DNA of 33,290 nt from Prevotellaceae bacterium (GTDB taxonomy: Bacteria > Bacteroidota > Bacteroidia > Bacteroidales > UBA932), in the NCBI GenBank assembly GCA_031290935.1, contig JAISLK010000001.1, positions 1 to 33,290 on the forward strand, given 5' to 3'. Every line of letters starts with the position of its first letter. Position 1 is the first letter of the stretch. Of this stretch, positions 25,327-31,677 are shown piece after piece. The position numbers and the translations under genes were made by a program. The notes below the pieces were generated by a model. The model made no database searches. It worked only from the letters and a program-made list of their open reading frames with translations, and was not told where the DNA came from.

Positions 25327-26274
25327 TTAGAGCGGGTATTCATCGAACGCATAGAGGATGGTCGAGAGATAGCGTTCGCCGGTATCCGGCAGGATGACTA
25401 CTATATTTTTTCCTTTGTTCTCGGGTTCGCGTGCGAGGCTCGTTGCGGCGAAAGCTGCCGCCCCCGCGGAGATGCCGACAAGCAGCCCTTCCGTTTTTGC
25501 CAGTTCGCGGCTGGTACGGATAGCATCGTCGTTGGATACGGTGATGATGCGGTCAATGACGGCGCTGTCGTAGTTTTTGGGAACAAACCCCGCGCCGATG
25601 CCCTGTATCTTGTGCGGGCCGGGATTGCCGCCCGAAAGTACCGGCGAGTCTGCCGGCTCTACGGCAATAATTTTTACGGAGGGGTTGAGTTCTTTCAGGC
25701 GTTTACCTGCGCCGCTGACCGTGCCGCCAGTGCCGACGCCCGATACGAAAATATCTACTTTTCCGTCGGTGTCACGCCAGACTTCTTCAGCGGTGGTGCA
25801 GTAGTGGACTTCCGGGTTTGAGGGATTGTCGAACTGTTGCAGGATAACAGCGCCGGACGTTTCCGCACGCAAGGCAAGGGCTTTGGCGATGGCGCCTTTC
25901 ATCCCTTCGCTGCCGGGCGTAAGCACCAGTGTTGCGCCAAGCGCTTTAAGCAGGTTGCGCCGTTCAAGGCTCATCGTTTCGGGCATGGTAAGCGTCAGTT
26001 TGTAGCCTTTGGCCGCCGAGACAAAAGCCAGTCCCACGCCGGTATTGCCGCTGGTCGGCTCAATGATGGTGGCGCCGGGTTTCAATACGCCGCGCGCTTC
26101 GGCGTCTTCTATCATCGCCAACGCGATGCGGTCTTTTACGCTGCCTGCCGGGTTAAAGTATTCCAACTTGGCCAGCAACGTGGCGCCGGCAGCTTTTGAT
26201 TTTTCGTAGGATGACAGTTCCAACAGCGGTGTGTTGCCTATCAAGTCCGTTAATTGTTTGAAAATTTTTGCCAT
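25327..26274 (-). CDS. cysK: Cysteine synthase A (O-acetylserine sulfhydrylase)
   Basis: CysK makes L-cysteine from O-acetyl-L-serine and sulfide with PLP. The 315 residues match the family. [18 protein letters not shown] opens the protein; [11 protein letters not shown] (41-51) carries the PLP lysine, Lys47; [13 protein letters not shown] (about 71-83) binds the substrate carboxylate; [13 protein letters not shown] (about 184-196) binds the PLP phosphate; and VGISAGAA (about 266-273) supplies the serine to the pyridine nitrogen. It is monocistronic, with a terminator just downstream. Its promoter region is shared with a divergent LuxR-type regulator and contains two 24-bp direct repeats 40 bp apart. 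Confidence 0.96.
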   Translation of the reverse strand: MAKIFKQLTDLIGNTPLLELSSYEKSKAAGATLLAKLEYFNPAGSVKDRIALAMIEDAEARGVLKPGATIIEPTSGNTGVGLAFVSAAKGYKLTLTMPETMSLERRNLLKALGATLVLTPGSEGMKGAIAKALALRAETSGAVILQQFDNPSNPEVHYCTTAEEVWRDTDGKVDIFVSGVGTGGTVSGAGKRLKELNPSVKIIAVEPADSPVLSGGNPGPHKIQGIGAGFVPKNYDSAVIDRIITVSNDDAIRTSRELAKTEGLLVGISAGAAAFAATSLAREPENKGKNIVVILPDTGERYLSTILYAFDEYPL

Positions 26275-26304
26275 GATTTTAATGTTTAATTAATGATTTT
26301 TTTA

Positions 26305-26312
26305 CAAAGGTA
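26305..26312 (-). promoter_or_regulatory. Candidate -7 element for cysK
   Basis: TACCTTTG on the minus strand fits TAnnTTTG, 30 bp before the cysK ATG. It is half of a perfect 15-bp palindrome, AAAGGTA-A-TACCTTT (26306-26320). Confidence 0.6.
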
Positions 26313-26332
26313 ATACCTTTTATCCTTCCCTG

Positions 26333-26396
26333 AAATAACACGTTTGTGGTATTTTTAACTTCCCATTTGTTAAAATAACACATTTATGGTACTTTT
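26333..26396. repeat. Two 24-bp direct repeats in the cysK/LuxR divergent promoter region
   Basis: AAATAACAC[G/A]TTT[G/A]TGGTA[T/C]TTTT occurs at 26333-26356 and 26373-26396, with a start-to-start distance of 40 bp and three mismatches. The first copy lies where the cysK -33 element would be; the second overlaps the -7 element of the divergent response-regulator gene. The arrangement suggests an operator for a regulator acting on both genes. Confidence 0.7.
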
Positions 26397-26397
26397 G
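26366..26397 (+). promoter_or_regulatory. Promoter of the LuxR-type response regulator
   Basis: TTTG (26366-26369), 20-bp spacer, then TACTTTTG (26390-26397): a complete Bacteroidota -33/-7 promoter. The leader then contains four 7-bp AT-rich repeat units (26404-26431). Confidence 0.75.
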
Positions 26398-26403
26398 CAC
26401 CCA

Positions 26404-26431
26404 TAACTCTTAATTTCTAATTCTTAATTTA
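26404..26431. repeat. Heptamer repeat in the leader of the response-regulator gene
   Basis: Four consecutive 7-bp units (TAACTCT, TAATTTC, TAATTCT, TAATTTA) lie between the promoter and the ATG at 26438. A similar GAATTAA/GAATTGG pair is at 2222-2235. Confidence 0.6.
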
Positions 26432-26437
26432 CTTGCT

Positions 26438-27079
26438 ATGCGTCCTGTTATTTTAGCCGATAATCAATACATCACCCGGCAGGGCATTGCGGCATTGTTG
26501 CAGCAGCTGGCTTTGGCCGGTACGGTACTGGAAGTTTCGTCGCGGGTGGAATTGACGAAGCAATTGATTAACTACCCAAAAGCGTTGGTAGTACTGGATT
26601 ATACGCTATTTGATATGACGGATTCGCAACTTTTGAATATACAACTGCGGCATCCGCAGTCGGCATGGCTGTTGTTTTCCGATGAATTGTCGAAACATTT
26701 CCTGCGGCAGGTTTTGTTGCCGGGGCAGCCGTTCGGCGTGGTGATGAAAACCGATATGAAAGAAGATATCATCACGGCCTTGAAGTATGCCGTTCGCGGC
26801 GAAACGTACTTATGCGATACCGCCACGCAGGCGATTCGCGAAGACATCCGGCCGCAGAACACGCCGGATAAACTGACTGCCAGCGAACGCCAGGTGCTGC
26901 ACGAAATAGCCCTGGGAAAAACAACCAAAGAAATTGCGCAGGAACAGTGCCTCAGTTTTCATACGATAAATACCCACCGTAAAAATATTTTCCGCAAATT
27001 GGAAGTGAACAATGTGCACGAAGCAATAAAGCATGCGCTCCGTGCAGGCATTATTGACTTGGCGGAATATTATATTTAG
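26438..27079 (+). CDS. NarL/LuxR-type DNA-binding response regulator
   Basis: A 213-residue two-domain regulator. The receiver domain (1-125) has the acidic pair as Asp8-Asn9 (ILADNQ), the phospho-acceptor Asp54 (VVLDYTLF), Ser81 (LFSD) and the switch Lys104 (VVMK), so phosphorylation is plausible although Asn replaces the second acidic residue. The LuxR-type HTH (about 145-192) shows LTASERQVLHEIALGKTTKEIAQEQCLSFHTINTHRKNIFRKL. No sensor kinase lies nearby, so the input is unknown. The gene is divergent from cysK, sharing an operator-like region; control of cysteine synthesis or autoregulation are guesses from position only. It has a complete promoter and is probably monocistronic. Confidence 0.9.
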   Translation: MRPVILADNQYITRQGIAALLQQLALAGTVLEVSSRVELTKQLINYPKALVVLDYTLFDMTDSQLLNIQLRHPQSAWLLFSDELSKHFLRQVLLPGQPFGVVMKTDMKEDIITALKYAVRGETYLCDTATQAIREDIRPQNTPDKLTASERQVLHEIALGKTTKEIAQEQCLSFHTINTHRKNIFRKLEVNNVHEAIKHALRAGIIDLAEYYI

Positions 27080-27157
27080 TTAAGAATGGGGAATTGGCGG
27101 GTGCCGGCCCTCTTAATCCCTTAATCAGGGTCGCAGCATTAAAAAATACAAAATAAA

Positions 27158-27189
27158 TTTGGTTTATATTATAAATTAGTTTATCTTTG
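27158..27189 (+). promoter_or_regulatory. Promoter of the membrane protein / HTH / DUF2141 operon
   Basis: TTTG (27158-27161), a 20-bp spacer, then TATCTTTG (27182-27189), 25 bp before the ATG at 27215. A complete Bacteroidota promoter. Confidence 0.8.
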
Positions 27190-27214
27190 CAGCATAAATT
27201 TTAAATCAAATAAT

Positions 27215-27865
27215 ATGGACACAAAATTTACAGAACAGGAAAGCTTGGCGGTAATCAGCGAGATGATTGACCGCGCACGCAACAATGTGCAAAAGGGCGC
27301 CGGCACATTTATGATTTTTTGGGGCGCTACCGTGGCCGCCATCGCTTTGCTAAACGTGGCGCTGGTGTGTATCTTATGGGGTATGTCGGTATCGGCAAAT
27401 TATTCCTTTCATGTTTGGTGGCTGATGCTGCCGGCATGGGCTGTCTCCTTTATACTGAAACACAAAACAGACCGGACGGCTATCGTAAAAACCCATATCG
27501 ACAAGGTGATTTCTTCGGTATGGAAAGCGTTCGGCATTTCAAATGCTATCTTCCTGCTCATGGTTTTCGGTTTATCGTATTCGCTGCAGGAATATAAACA
27601 CTTTTTTTACTTGATTAATCCGATTATTATTTTACTGACAGGCATCAGCGAATTTATAACCGCCAACATGTGCCGGTTCCGTCCTTTCCTGCACGGCGCT
27701 ATTGCCATGTGGGCAGGCTCGCTCGCCTGTGCCTTAATGATTATTTTATTCGGAAATGGAAACGGAGTACTCGCGCAATTCATTATTGTTGCTGCCTGTA
27801 TGATTATCGGATTCGTTATTCCCGGATACAAGTTGAATAAATTAGCCAAAGAGAATCATGTTTAA
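27215..27865 (+). CDS. Multi-pass membrane protein of unknown function
   Basis: A 216-residue protein with a soluble N terminus (about 1-28, TEQESLAVISEMIDRARNNVQKGAG) and about six hydrophobic helices (roughly 29-56, 66-82, 105-124, 128-150, 158-178 and 184-204). No catalytic motif is apparent. Its stop overlaps the start of a small winged-helix regulator by 8 bp, so the two are translated together. Membrane protein plus small HTH pairs of this kind recur in Bacteroidota and suggest that the membrane protein senses or is controlled by the regulator, but I know of no established function. Confidence 0.75.
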   Translation: MDTKFTEQESLAVISEMIDRARNNVQKGAGTFMIFWGATVAAIALLNVALVCILWGMSVSANYSFHVWWLMLPAWAVSFILKHKTDRTAIVKTHIDKVISSVWKAFGISNAIFLLMVFGLSYSLQEYKHFFYLINPIIILLTGISEFITANMCRFRPFLHGAIAMWAGSLACALMIILFGNGNGVLAQFIIVAACMIIGFVIPGYKLNKLAKENHV

Positions 27866-28139
27866 AGACCTTGATCCATTGTTGCATTCACAACTGCGAT
27901 TGGCGGTCATGTCGTTGCTGTTGAGCGTGGACGAAGCCGATTTTGTTTTCCTGAAGGAGCAAACCGGCGCCACGTCGGGCAACCTGAGCGTACAAATCGA
28001 CAAACTGAACGAAGCGGGTTATATCAAAGTGCAAAAAACCTTTCAGGGAAAAATGCCGCGCACTGTCTGCAAGATAACAGCCAAAGGCGTGAATGCGTTC
28101 GATAAATATGTAAAGAATCTGAAAAGTTATATAAAATAA
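27858..28139 (+). CDS. Small winged-helix transcriptional regulator (HTH_34/MarR-like)
   Basis: Ninety-three residues form essentially one winged helix: LRLAVMSLLLSVDEADFVFLKEQTGATSGNLSVQIDKLNEAGYIKVQKTF (about 13-62) is the helix-turn-helix with recognition helix GNLSVQIDKL, and GKMPRTVCKITAKGVNAFDKY (about 64-84) is the wing and following helix. This matches small single-domain regulators related to MarR/ArsR that bind as dimers. No metal-binding cysteines are seen. It starts 8 bp inside the preceding membrane-protein gene, and the DUF2141 gene begins 6 bp after its stop, so autoregulation of this operon is a reasonable inference. Confidence 0.88.
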   Translation: MFKDLDPLLHSQLRLAVMSLLLSVDEADFVFLKEQTGATSGNLSVQIDKLNEAGYIKVQKTFQGKMPRTVCKITAKGVNAFDKYVKNLKSYIK

Positions 28140-28145
28140 AAAAGT

Positions 28146-28571
28146 ATGAAACAAACATTTCTCCTGTTGATGCTGCTTGCAGCAAGCACGCTCAACGCAC
28201 AAAGCAAACTGACCATCGTAGTAGATGGCATGGAACAAACCACGGGCACCTTGTATGTGGCGGTGTACGACACGGCAAATTACATGAAAAAACCGCTGTA
28301 CGGCACACTCGCAAAAGTGAACAAAGAAGAAGTCAGCGCGGTGTTAGACAGCATCGCACCGGGCGAGTATGCGGTTTCCATTTTCCATGATGAGAACGAC
28401 AACGGCAAATTAGACACCGGCACCTTCGGTATTCCGGTAGAAAAAATGGGCAGCAGCAACAACGCCAAGGGAAAGTACGGCCCGCCGAAATTTAATGATT
28501 GTAAATTTACGATAGAAGAAGATACGGTGATTTATATTACGCTAACGTCCTATAATGATGTGGTGATGTGA
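28146..28571 (+). CDS. Secreted DUF2141 protein
   Basis: A 141-residue exported protein with a signal peptide (MKQTFLLLMLLAASTLNAQ, cleaved after about 19). The rest matches DUF2141 (PF09912): LTIVVDGMEQTTGTLYVAVYDT near the start, DSIAPGEYAVSIFHDENDNGKLDTGTFGIPVEKMGSSNNAKGKYGPPKF in the middle and a closing beta strand. The HDENDNGKLD stretch resembles a calcium-binding loop, but no function is established for the family. It is the third gene of the operon. Its last four residues and stop (DVVM, TGA) are encoded by an octamer tandem repeat, the same ending as FtcD in this window. Confidence 0.9.
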   Translation: MKQTFLLLMLLAASTLNAQSKLTIVVDGMEQTTGTLYVAVYDTANYMKKPLYGTLAKVNKEEVSAVLDSIAPGEYAVSIFHDENDNGKLDTGTFGIPVEKMGSSNNAKGKYGPPKFNDCKFTIEEDTVIYITLTSYNDVVM

Positions 28572-28577
28572 TGATGT
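28555..28577. repeat. Octamer repeat (RTGATGTG) overlapping the DUF2141 3' end
   Basis: About three units of the octamer family, here in RTGATGTG orientation. It supplies the codons for Asp-Val-Val-Met and the TGA at 28569-28571. Confidence 0.85.
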
Positions 28578-28580
28578 AGG

Positions 28581-28618
28581 GGGTGGGGGTTGCCCACCCG
28601 GTTGCCCGTGAGGGCAAC
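28581..28618. repeat. Two GC-rich hairpins after the DUF2141 gene
   Basis: GGGTGGG/CCCACCC (28581-28587 with 28593-28599) and GTTGCCC-GTGA-GGGCAAC (28601-28618) are perfect 7-bp stems. Neither is followed by a T run. They are similar in style to the palindromes at 590-673 and may contribute to termination. Confidence 0.55.
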
Positions 28619-28683
28619 AATAGCAATAGCACAATGCCGCCACCCTGTAGCGACATTTCCCGTTACCTTAAATTTTTTTCATG

Positions 28684-28691
28684 TATCTTTG
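28684..28691 (+). promoter_or_regulatory. Candidate -7 element for the OsmC gene
   Basis: TATCTTTG fits TAnnTTTG, 27 bp before the ATG at 28719. No TTTG is seen at the -33 position. Confidence 0.55.
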
Positions 28692-28718
28692 TAGAAATTT
28701 AATAATAAAAACAACATT

Positions 28719-29123
28719 ATGGCAACAATCAAAACAAAGTATCTCGGCAATTTACGTACAGAGATAGAACATGTGCAGTCCGGGCAGAAAATCATCACCG
28801 ACGCGCCGCTCGACAATCACGGCAAAGGCGAATTTATTTCCCCGACCGATATATTTACGGCTGCTTATACCAGTTGTGTATTTACGATTATGGGCATTGC
28901 CGCCGGTACGCACGGCTTTTCTGTGGACGGCATGAGCGCCGAAACAACAAAAGTAATGGCGGAAAACCCCCGCCGGGTAGCGAAAATCCAGGTGTCAATC
29001 AAGATGCCGCCTAATAATTATTCCGAAAAGGAACGCCGCATCATCGAAGCCGTACCGCGCCAGTGCCCCGTGGCCAACAGCCTGCAGGCGGATATCGAAA
29101 AAGAAGTAACGTTTGTTTGGTAA
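28719..29123 (+). CDS. OsmC/Ohr family peroxidase-like protein
   Basis: OsmC-type proteins are small cytosolic dimers that reduce organic hydroperoxides with a pair of cysteines. The 134 residues show both: Cys53 in TAAYTSCVFTIMGIAA and Cys116 in VPRQCPVANSL. Arg13 and Glu39 (GEFISPTDIF) may complete the active site. It belongs to the OsmC-like subgroup rather than to classical Ohr, whose VCP motif is replaced by QCP. A TATCTTTG promoter element precedes it, and the SDR gene starts 1 bp after its stop, so the two are probably co-transcribed. Confidence 0.9.
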   Translation: MATIKTKYLGNLRTEIEHVQSGQKIITDAPLDNHGKGEFISPTDIFTAAYTSCVFTIMGIAAGTHGFSVDGMSAETTKVMAENPRRVAKIQVSIKMPPNNYSEKERRIIEAVPRQCPVANSLQADIEKEVTFVW

Positions 29124-29124
29124 T

Positions 29125-29898
29125 ATGAAAACAGCCCTTATTACCGGGGCAACCTCAGGTATCGGCGAAGCGGCGGCGGAGCGTTTGGCGTCCGAACATT
29201 ATCGCCTTATCATTACCGGCCGGCGTGAGGAACGCCTGTTAAAGGTTGCCGAATACCTTCAAACCACTTACCGGGCGGATGTTTTGCCGCTGTGCTTTGA
29301 TGTATGCAGCCTCGAGCAGGTTCGGGAAAATTTGGGCGGATTGCCCGAAGGCTGGCGGCAGGTGTCGGCGCTCGTCAATAATGCCGGCCTGGCTGCCGGC
29401 CTGGAGCCCTTGGACGCCGGCCGACCGGAAGACTGGCAACGCATGATTGATACCAACATCAAAGGATTGCTATATGTTACCAGGACCATCGCGCCACTGA
29501 TGATAGCCCGCCGCGAAGGGCATATCATCAATGTCGGCTCTATTGCCGGGCGCGAAGTTTATGCCAACGGTAATGTCTATTGCGCCACCAAACACGCCGT
29601 TGACGCCCTCACGGAAAGCATGCGGATGGAATTTTCACCTTATGGTATCCGGGTGTCCCAAGTAGCGCCAGGGGCGGTGGAAACAGAATTTTCCATCGTG
29701 CGCTTCAAAGGCGACCGGCAACGCGCAGACGCCGTATATCAGGGGTTCCGTCCCCTGAAAGCGGCGGATATCGCCGACGTCATCGCCTATATGATGAATT
29801 GCCCGCCGCACGTGAACATTGCCGATGTGCTGGTATTGCCTGCGGCGCAAGCCGCCGCCACAATGATTCACAGAGCGGAAGTGAGTCGTCAGTCGTAA
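29125..29898 (+). CDS. Short-chain dehydrogenase/reductase (YdfG-like)
   Basis: A 257-residue classical SDR with an NAD(P) Rossmann fold: TGATSGIG (7-14), TGRREER with an Arg favouring NADP (about 31-37), NNAG (85-88), the catalytic Asn (DTNIKG, Asn111), Ser139 (NVGSIAG) and YCATK with Tyr152 and Lys156. The order resembles E. coli YdfG (3-hydroxy acid / L-allo-threonine dehydrogenase), but the substrate cannot be settled from sequence. I choose the ATG at 29125 over an upstream TTG at 29113, which lies within the osmC-like gene. The last residues (SRQS) and the stop fall in a CAGTCGT/ACTGCCT heptamer repeat. Confidence 0.88.
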   Translation: MKTALITGATSGIGEAAAERLASEHYRLIITGRREERLLKVAEYLQTTYRADVLPLCFDVCSLEQVRENLGGLPEGWRQVSALVNNAGLAAGLEPLDAGRPEDWQRMIDTNIKGLLYVTRTIAPLMIARREGHIINVGSIAGREVYANGNVYCATKHAVDALTESMRMEFSPYGIRVSQVAPGAVETEFSIVRFKGDRQRADAVYQGFRPLKAADIADVIAYMMNCPPHVNIADVLVLPAAQAAATMIHRAEVSRQS

Positions 29899-29920
29899 TA
29901 CTGCCTACTGTTTACTGCCC
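29889..29920. repeat. Heptamer repeats between the SDR and the dipeptide epimerase
   Basis: CAGTCGT-like units followed by ACTGCCT, ACTGTTT, ACTGCCC (29900-29920), each 7 bp. The block forms the 3' end of both convergent genes: the SDR tail SRQS and, on the other strand, the epimerase tail GSKQ. Confidence 0.75.
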
Positions 29921-31056
29921 ACCACCTTTATCCCTATTCCCGGCAGCTCGTTAAGGGTGAGCTTGCCGTCGACGACGGTAACGCCCTGGTAAATGTCGTT
30001 GCTGATAAGCAGGTTTCCGTCGAGGTCTGCCCAGTCGACGGCGGGCGAGAGCTGCGCGGCCGCAGAGATGGCGCAGGACGTTTCGGTCATGCAGCCAATC
30101 ATGACGTCCATACCGGCGGCGCGGGCTACGGTGAGTATTTTCCACGCTTCGCGCATGCCCGTACACTTCATCAGCTTAATGTTTACGCCGGTGAAAGCGC
30201 CTTTCAGTTTCAGCACGTCGGTGAGCCGCTGGAAAGATTCGTCGGCGAATACCGGCAGGGGGCTGCGTTCGGTAACCCATGCGTTGTCGTCCAGACGGTG
30301 TTTCGAGAGGGGCTGCTCAATCATCACGATGCCGCGTTCCTTCAGCCAGTGTATCATGTCGAGGGCATAATGCTTGTCGCGCCAGCCCTGGTTGGCGTCA
30401 ATGGCAATCGGTTTGTCGGTAACAGTGCGGATGGCTTCAATCATCTCCTTGTCGTTGTCGCGCCCGAGTTTTACCTTTAATATATTGTATAGCGGGGCGG
30501 CTTCGCGGGTTTTCTGTTTCACGACTTCTTCCGTGTCTATGCCGATGGTGAAGGTGGTGGAGGGCGCTTTGGATTTATCCAGCCCCCAGATTTTGTGCCA
30601 TGGCTGCCCCATGATTTTCCCCACCAGGTCGTGCAGGGCGATGTCGATGGATGCTTTGGCGGCGGTGTTATTTTCGGCAATCTTGTCCACGTAGTAAAGG
30701 ATGTCTTCCAGGTCAAAGGGGCCGGCGAACTGTTCGAGGTTGACTTTCTTCAGGAAGTCCATGACCGACGACTGGGTTTCGCCCAAATAGGGAGGGAGGG
30801 ACGCCTCGCCGTAGCCGGTAACGCCGTCGTATTCGATTTCCGTAAGCACAACCGGCGTGGTGCTGCGGGAGAAGTTGGCGATAGTGAAGACGTGCCTCAG
30901 TTGTAAATCATAGGGGCGGAAACTAAGTTTCAGTTTCTTCCCGGCGGTGTTCCTGCCTGCGTTTTTTTGCGTAAACAGCGTTAGCGGCGCAGCGGTGGCC
31001 ACGCCTGCGCCCAAAGCTGTCAGGGCGACTGTCTGTAAAAAATTGCGTCTTTCCAT
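29905..31056 (-). CDS. Tat-exported dipeptide epimerase (L-Ala-D/L-Glu epimerase type, enolase superfamily)
   Basis: This enzyme interconverts L-Ala-D-Glu and L-Ala-L-Glu from peptidoglycan peptides so that ordinary peptidases can use them. Residues 1-23 are a twin-arginine-type signal (ERRNFLQTVALTALGAGVATAA), so it should act outside the cytoplasm. The 383-residue protein has the muconate-lactonising-enzyme subgroup pattern: the active-site lid VFTIANFSRST (56-66), acid/base KVK (Lys194, Lys196), metal ligands Asp220 (IDANQG), Glu247 (MIEQPL) and Asp272 (FADES), and the opposing Lys294 (VNIKLMK). Exact dipeptide preference is uncertain. Its neighbour is an NlpC/P60 endopeptidase that would supply the substrate, as in Bacillus ykfB-ykfC, with two small genes in between. 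The tail GSKQ comes from a heptamer repeat. Confidence 0.92.
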   Translation of the reverse strand: MERRNFLQTVALTALGAGVATAAPLTLFTQKNAGRNTAGKKLKLSFRPYDLQLRHVFTIANFSRSTTPVVLTEIEYDGVTGYGEASLPPYLGETQSSVMDFLKKVNLEQFAGPFDLEDILYYVDKIAENNTAAKASIDIALHDLVGKIMGQPWHKIWGLDKSKAPSTTFTIGIDTEEVVKQKTREAAPLYNILKVKLGRDNDKEMIEAIRTVTDKPIAIDANQGWRDKHYALDMIHWLKERGIVMIEQPLSKHRLDDNAWVTERSPLPVFADESFQRLTDVLKLKGAFTGVNIKLMKCTGMREAWKILTVARAAGMDVMIGCMTETSCAISAAAQLSPAVDWADLDGNLLISNDIYQGVTVVDGKLTLNELPGIGIKVVGSKQ

Positions 31057-31064
31057 AGTCTTTT

Positions 31065-31112
31065 AGTTAAAAGTTATAAGTCGTAATACCGCTATTGCCT
31101 GCTGCCTGCTTT
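31065..31112. repeat. Heptamer repeats between DUF2442 and the epimerase
   Basis: AGTTAAA, AGTTATA, AGTCGTA (31065-31085) and CTATTGC, CTGCTGC, CTGCTTT (31092-31112) are two adjacent degenerate 7-bp arrays. The second encodes the end of the DUF2442 protein (KAGSRQ) and its stop. Confidence 0.7.
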
Positions 31113-31352
31113 GTGAGAGGGAGGGTAGCTGTTTGGGTAGAGGATTTCAGGGTCTAAATCAATTTCGTTATCCCATGCCACGGTATCGCGGTACACCCTT
31201 ACGGTTTTGAACGTATCCGGATGCTTCAGTGTGCGAAATACGCCGTGGTTCAAAAAAGGCTTCATGTCAAACCAGCGTTGTTCGCCGTTTTCAAACGTCA
31301 GGCATAGCATATAATTATCAAGGGGGCTAACAGAAGTAATTCCTAAATACAT
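31092..31352 (-). CDS. DUF2442 small protein
   Basis: An 86-residue protein matching DUF2442 (PF10387): GITSVSPLDNYMLCLTFENGEQRWFDMKPFLNHGVFRTLKHPDTFKTVRVYRDTVAWDNEIDLDPEILYPNS, with the typical WFDMKPFL and IDLDPE(I/T)LY elements. The function of the family is not established. It starts 7 bp after the stop of a DUF4160 gene, a combination found in many bacteria; the paired arrangement of two very small genes is like that of toxin-antitoxin modules, but that is inference. The last residues (GSRQ) derive from a heptamer repeat. It lies 35 bp upstream of the epimerase gene and may be co-transcribed with it. Confidence 0.88.
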   Translation of the reverse strand: MYLGITSVSPLDNYMLCLTFENGEQRWFDMKPFLNHGVFRTLKHPDTFKTVRVYRDTVAWDNEIDLDPEILYPNSYPPSHKAGSRQ

Positions 31353-31359
31353 AATTCAA

Positions 31360-31626
31360 TCATTTTAGAGGGTCTATTCTGCATGGAGGTTTGCCGTTTT
31401 GGCAAAATGACCAGTTGGTTAATAATTCTTCTCTATGTATTTCTACCCATGCCTGAATGAAACGAAGTTGGCGAACCGGCAAATAGCCATCCATTATTTC
31501 TGCGGTTATGATATTGACGGATGCTTTTTCATCTTGATAATATACATGGATATGTGGCGGGTTATGTTCTTTCGGAGCATAGAACATCTCAATCACTAAC
31601 CCAAAAAACATAGAAATAGTGGGCAT
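31360..31626 (-). CDS. DUF4160 small protein
   Basis: An 88-residue protein matching DUF4160 (PF13711): MPTISMFFGLVIEMFYAPKEHNPPHIHVYYQDEKASVNIITAEIMDGYLPVRQLRFIQAWVEIHREELLTNW. The hallmark is the EHNPPHIHV segment (about 19-27), whose histidines suggest a metal or nucleic-acid site; no activity is established. It is the first gene of the DUF4160-DUF2442 pair. A TAAATTTG element 21 bp upstream gives it its own promoter within the gap to the NlpC/P60 gene. The last residues are GKPPCRIDPLK, of no known meaning. Confidence 0.88.
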   Translation of the reverse strand: MPTISMFFGLVIEMFYAPKEHNPPHIHVYYQDEKASVNIITAEIMDGYLPVRQLRFIQAWVEIHREELLTNWSFCQNGKPPCRIDPLK

Positions 31627-31646
31627 CTTTTTATTTTTATTTTCTA

Positions 31647-31654
31647 CAAATTTA
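31647..31654 (-). promoter_or_regulatory. Candidate -7 element for DUF4160-DUF2442 (and perhaps the epimerase)
   Basis: TAAATTTG on the minus strand, 20 bp from the DUF4160 ATG, fits TAnnTTTG. The gap before the epimerase (31057-31091) has no such element, so all three genes may be read from here. Confidence 0.5.
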
Positions 31655-31677
31655 CGAAAAATTAAAAAACAGACCGC

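Noticed and set aside
29113-29124. TTG start for the SDR gene
   Set aside because: It overlaps the osmC-like gene and adds four residues unlike the family; the ATG at 29125 begins directly before the Rossmann strand.
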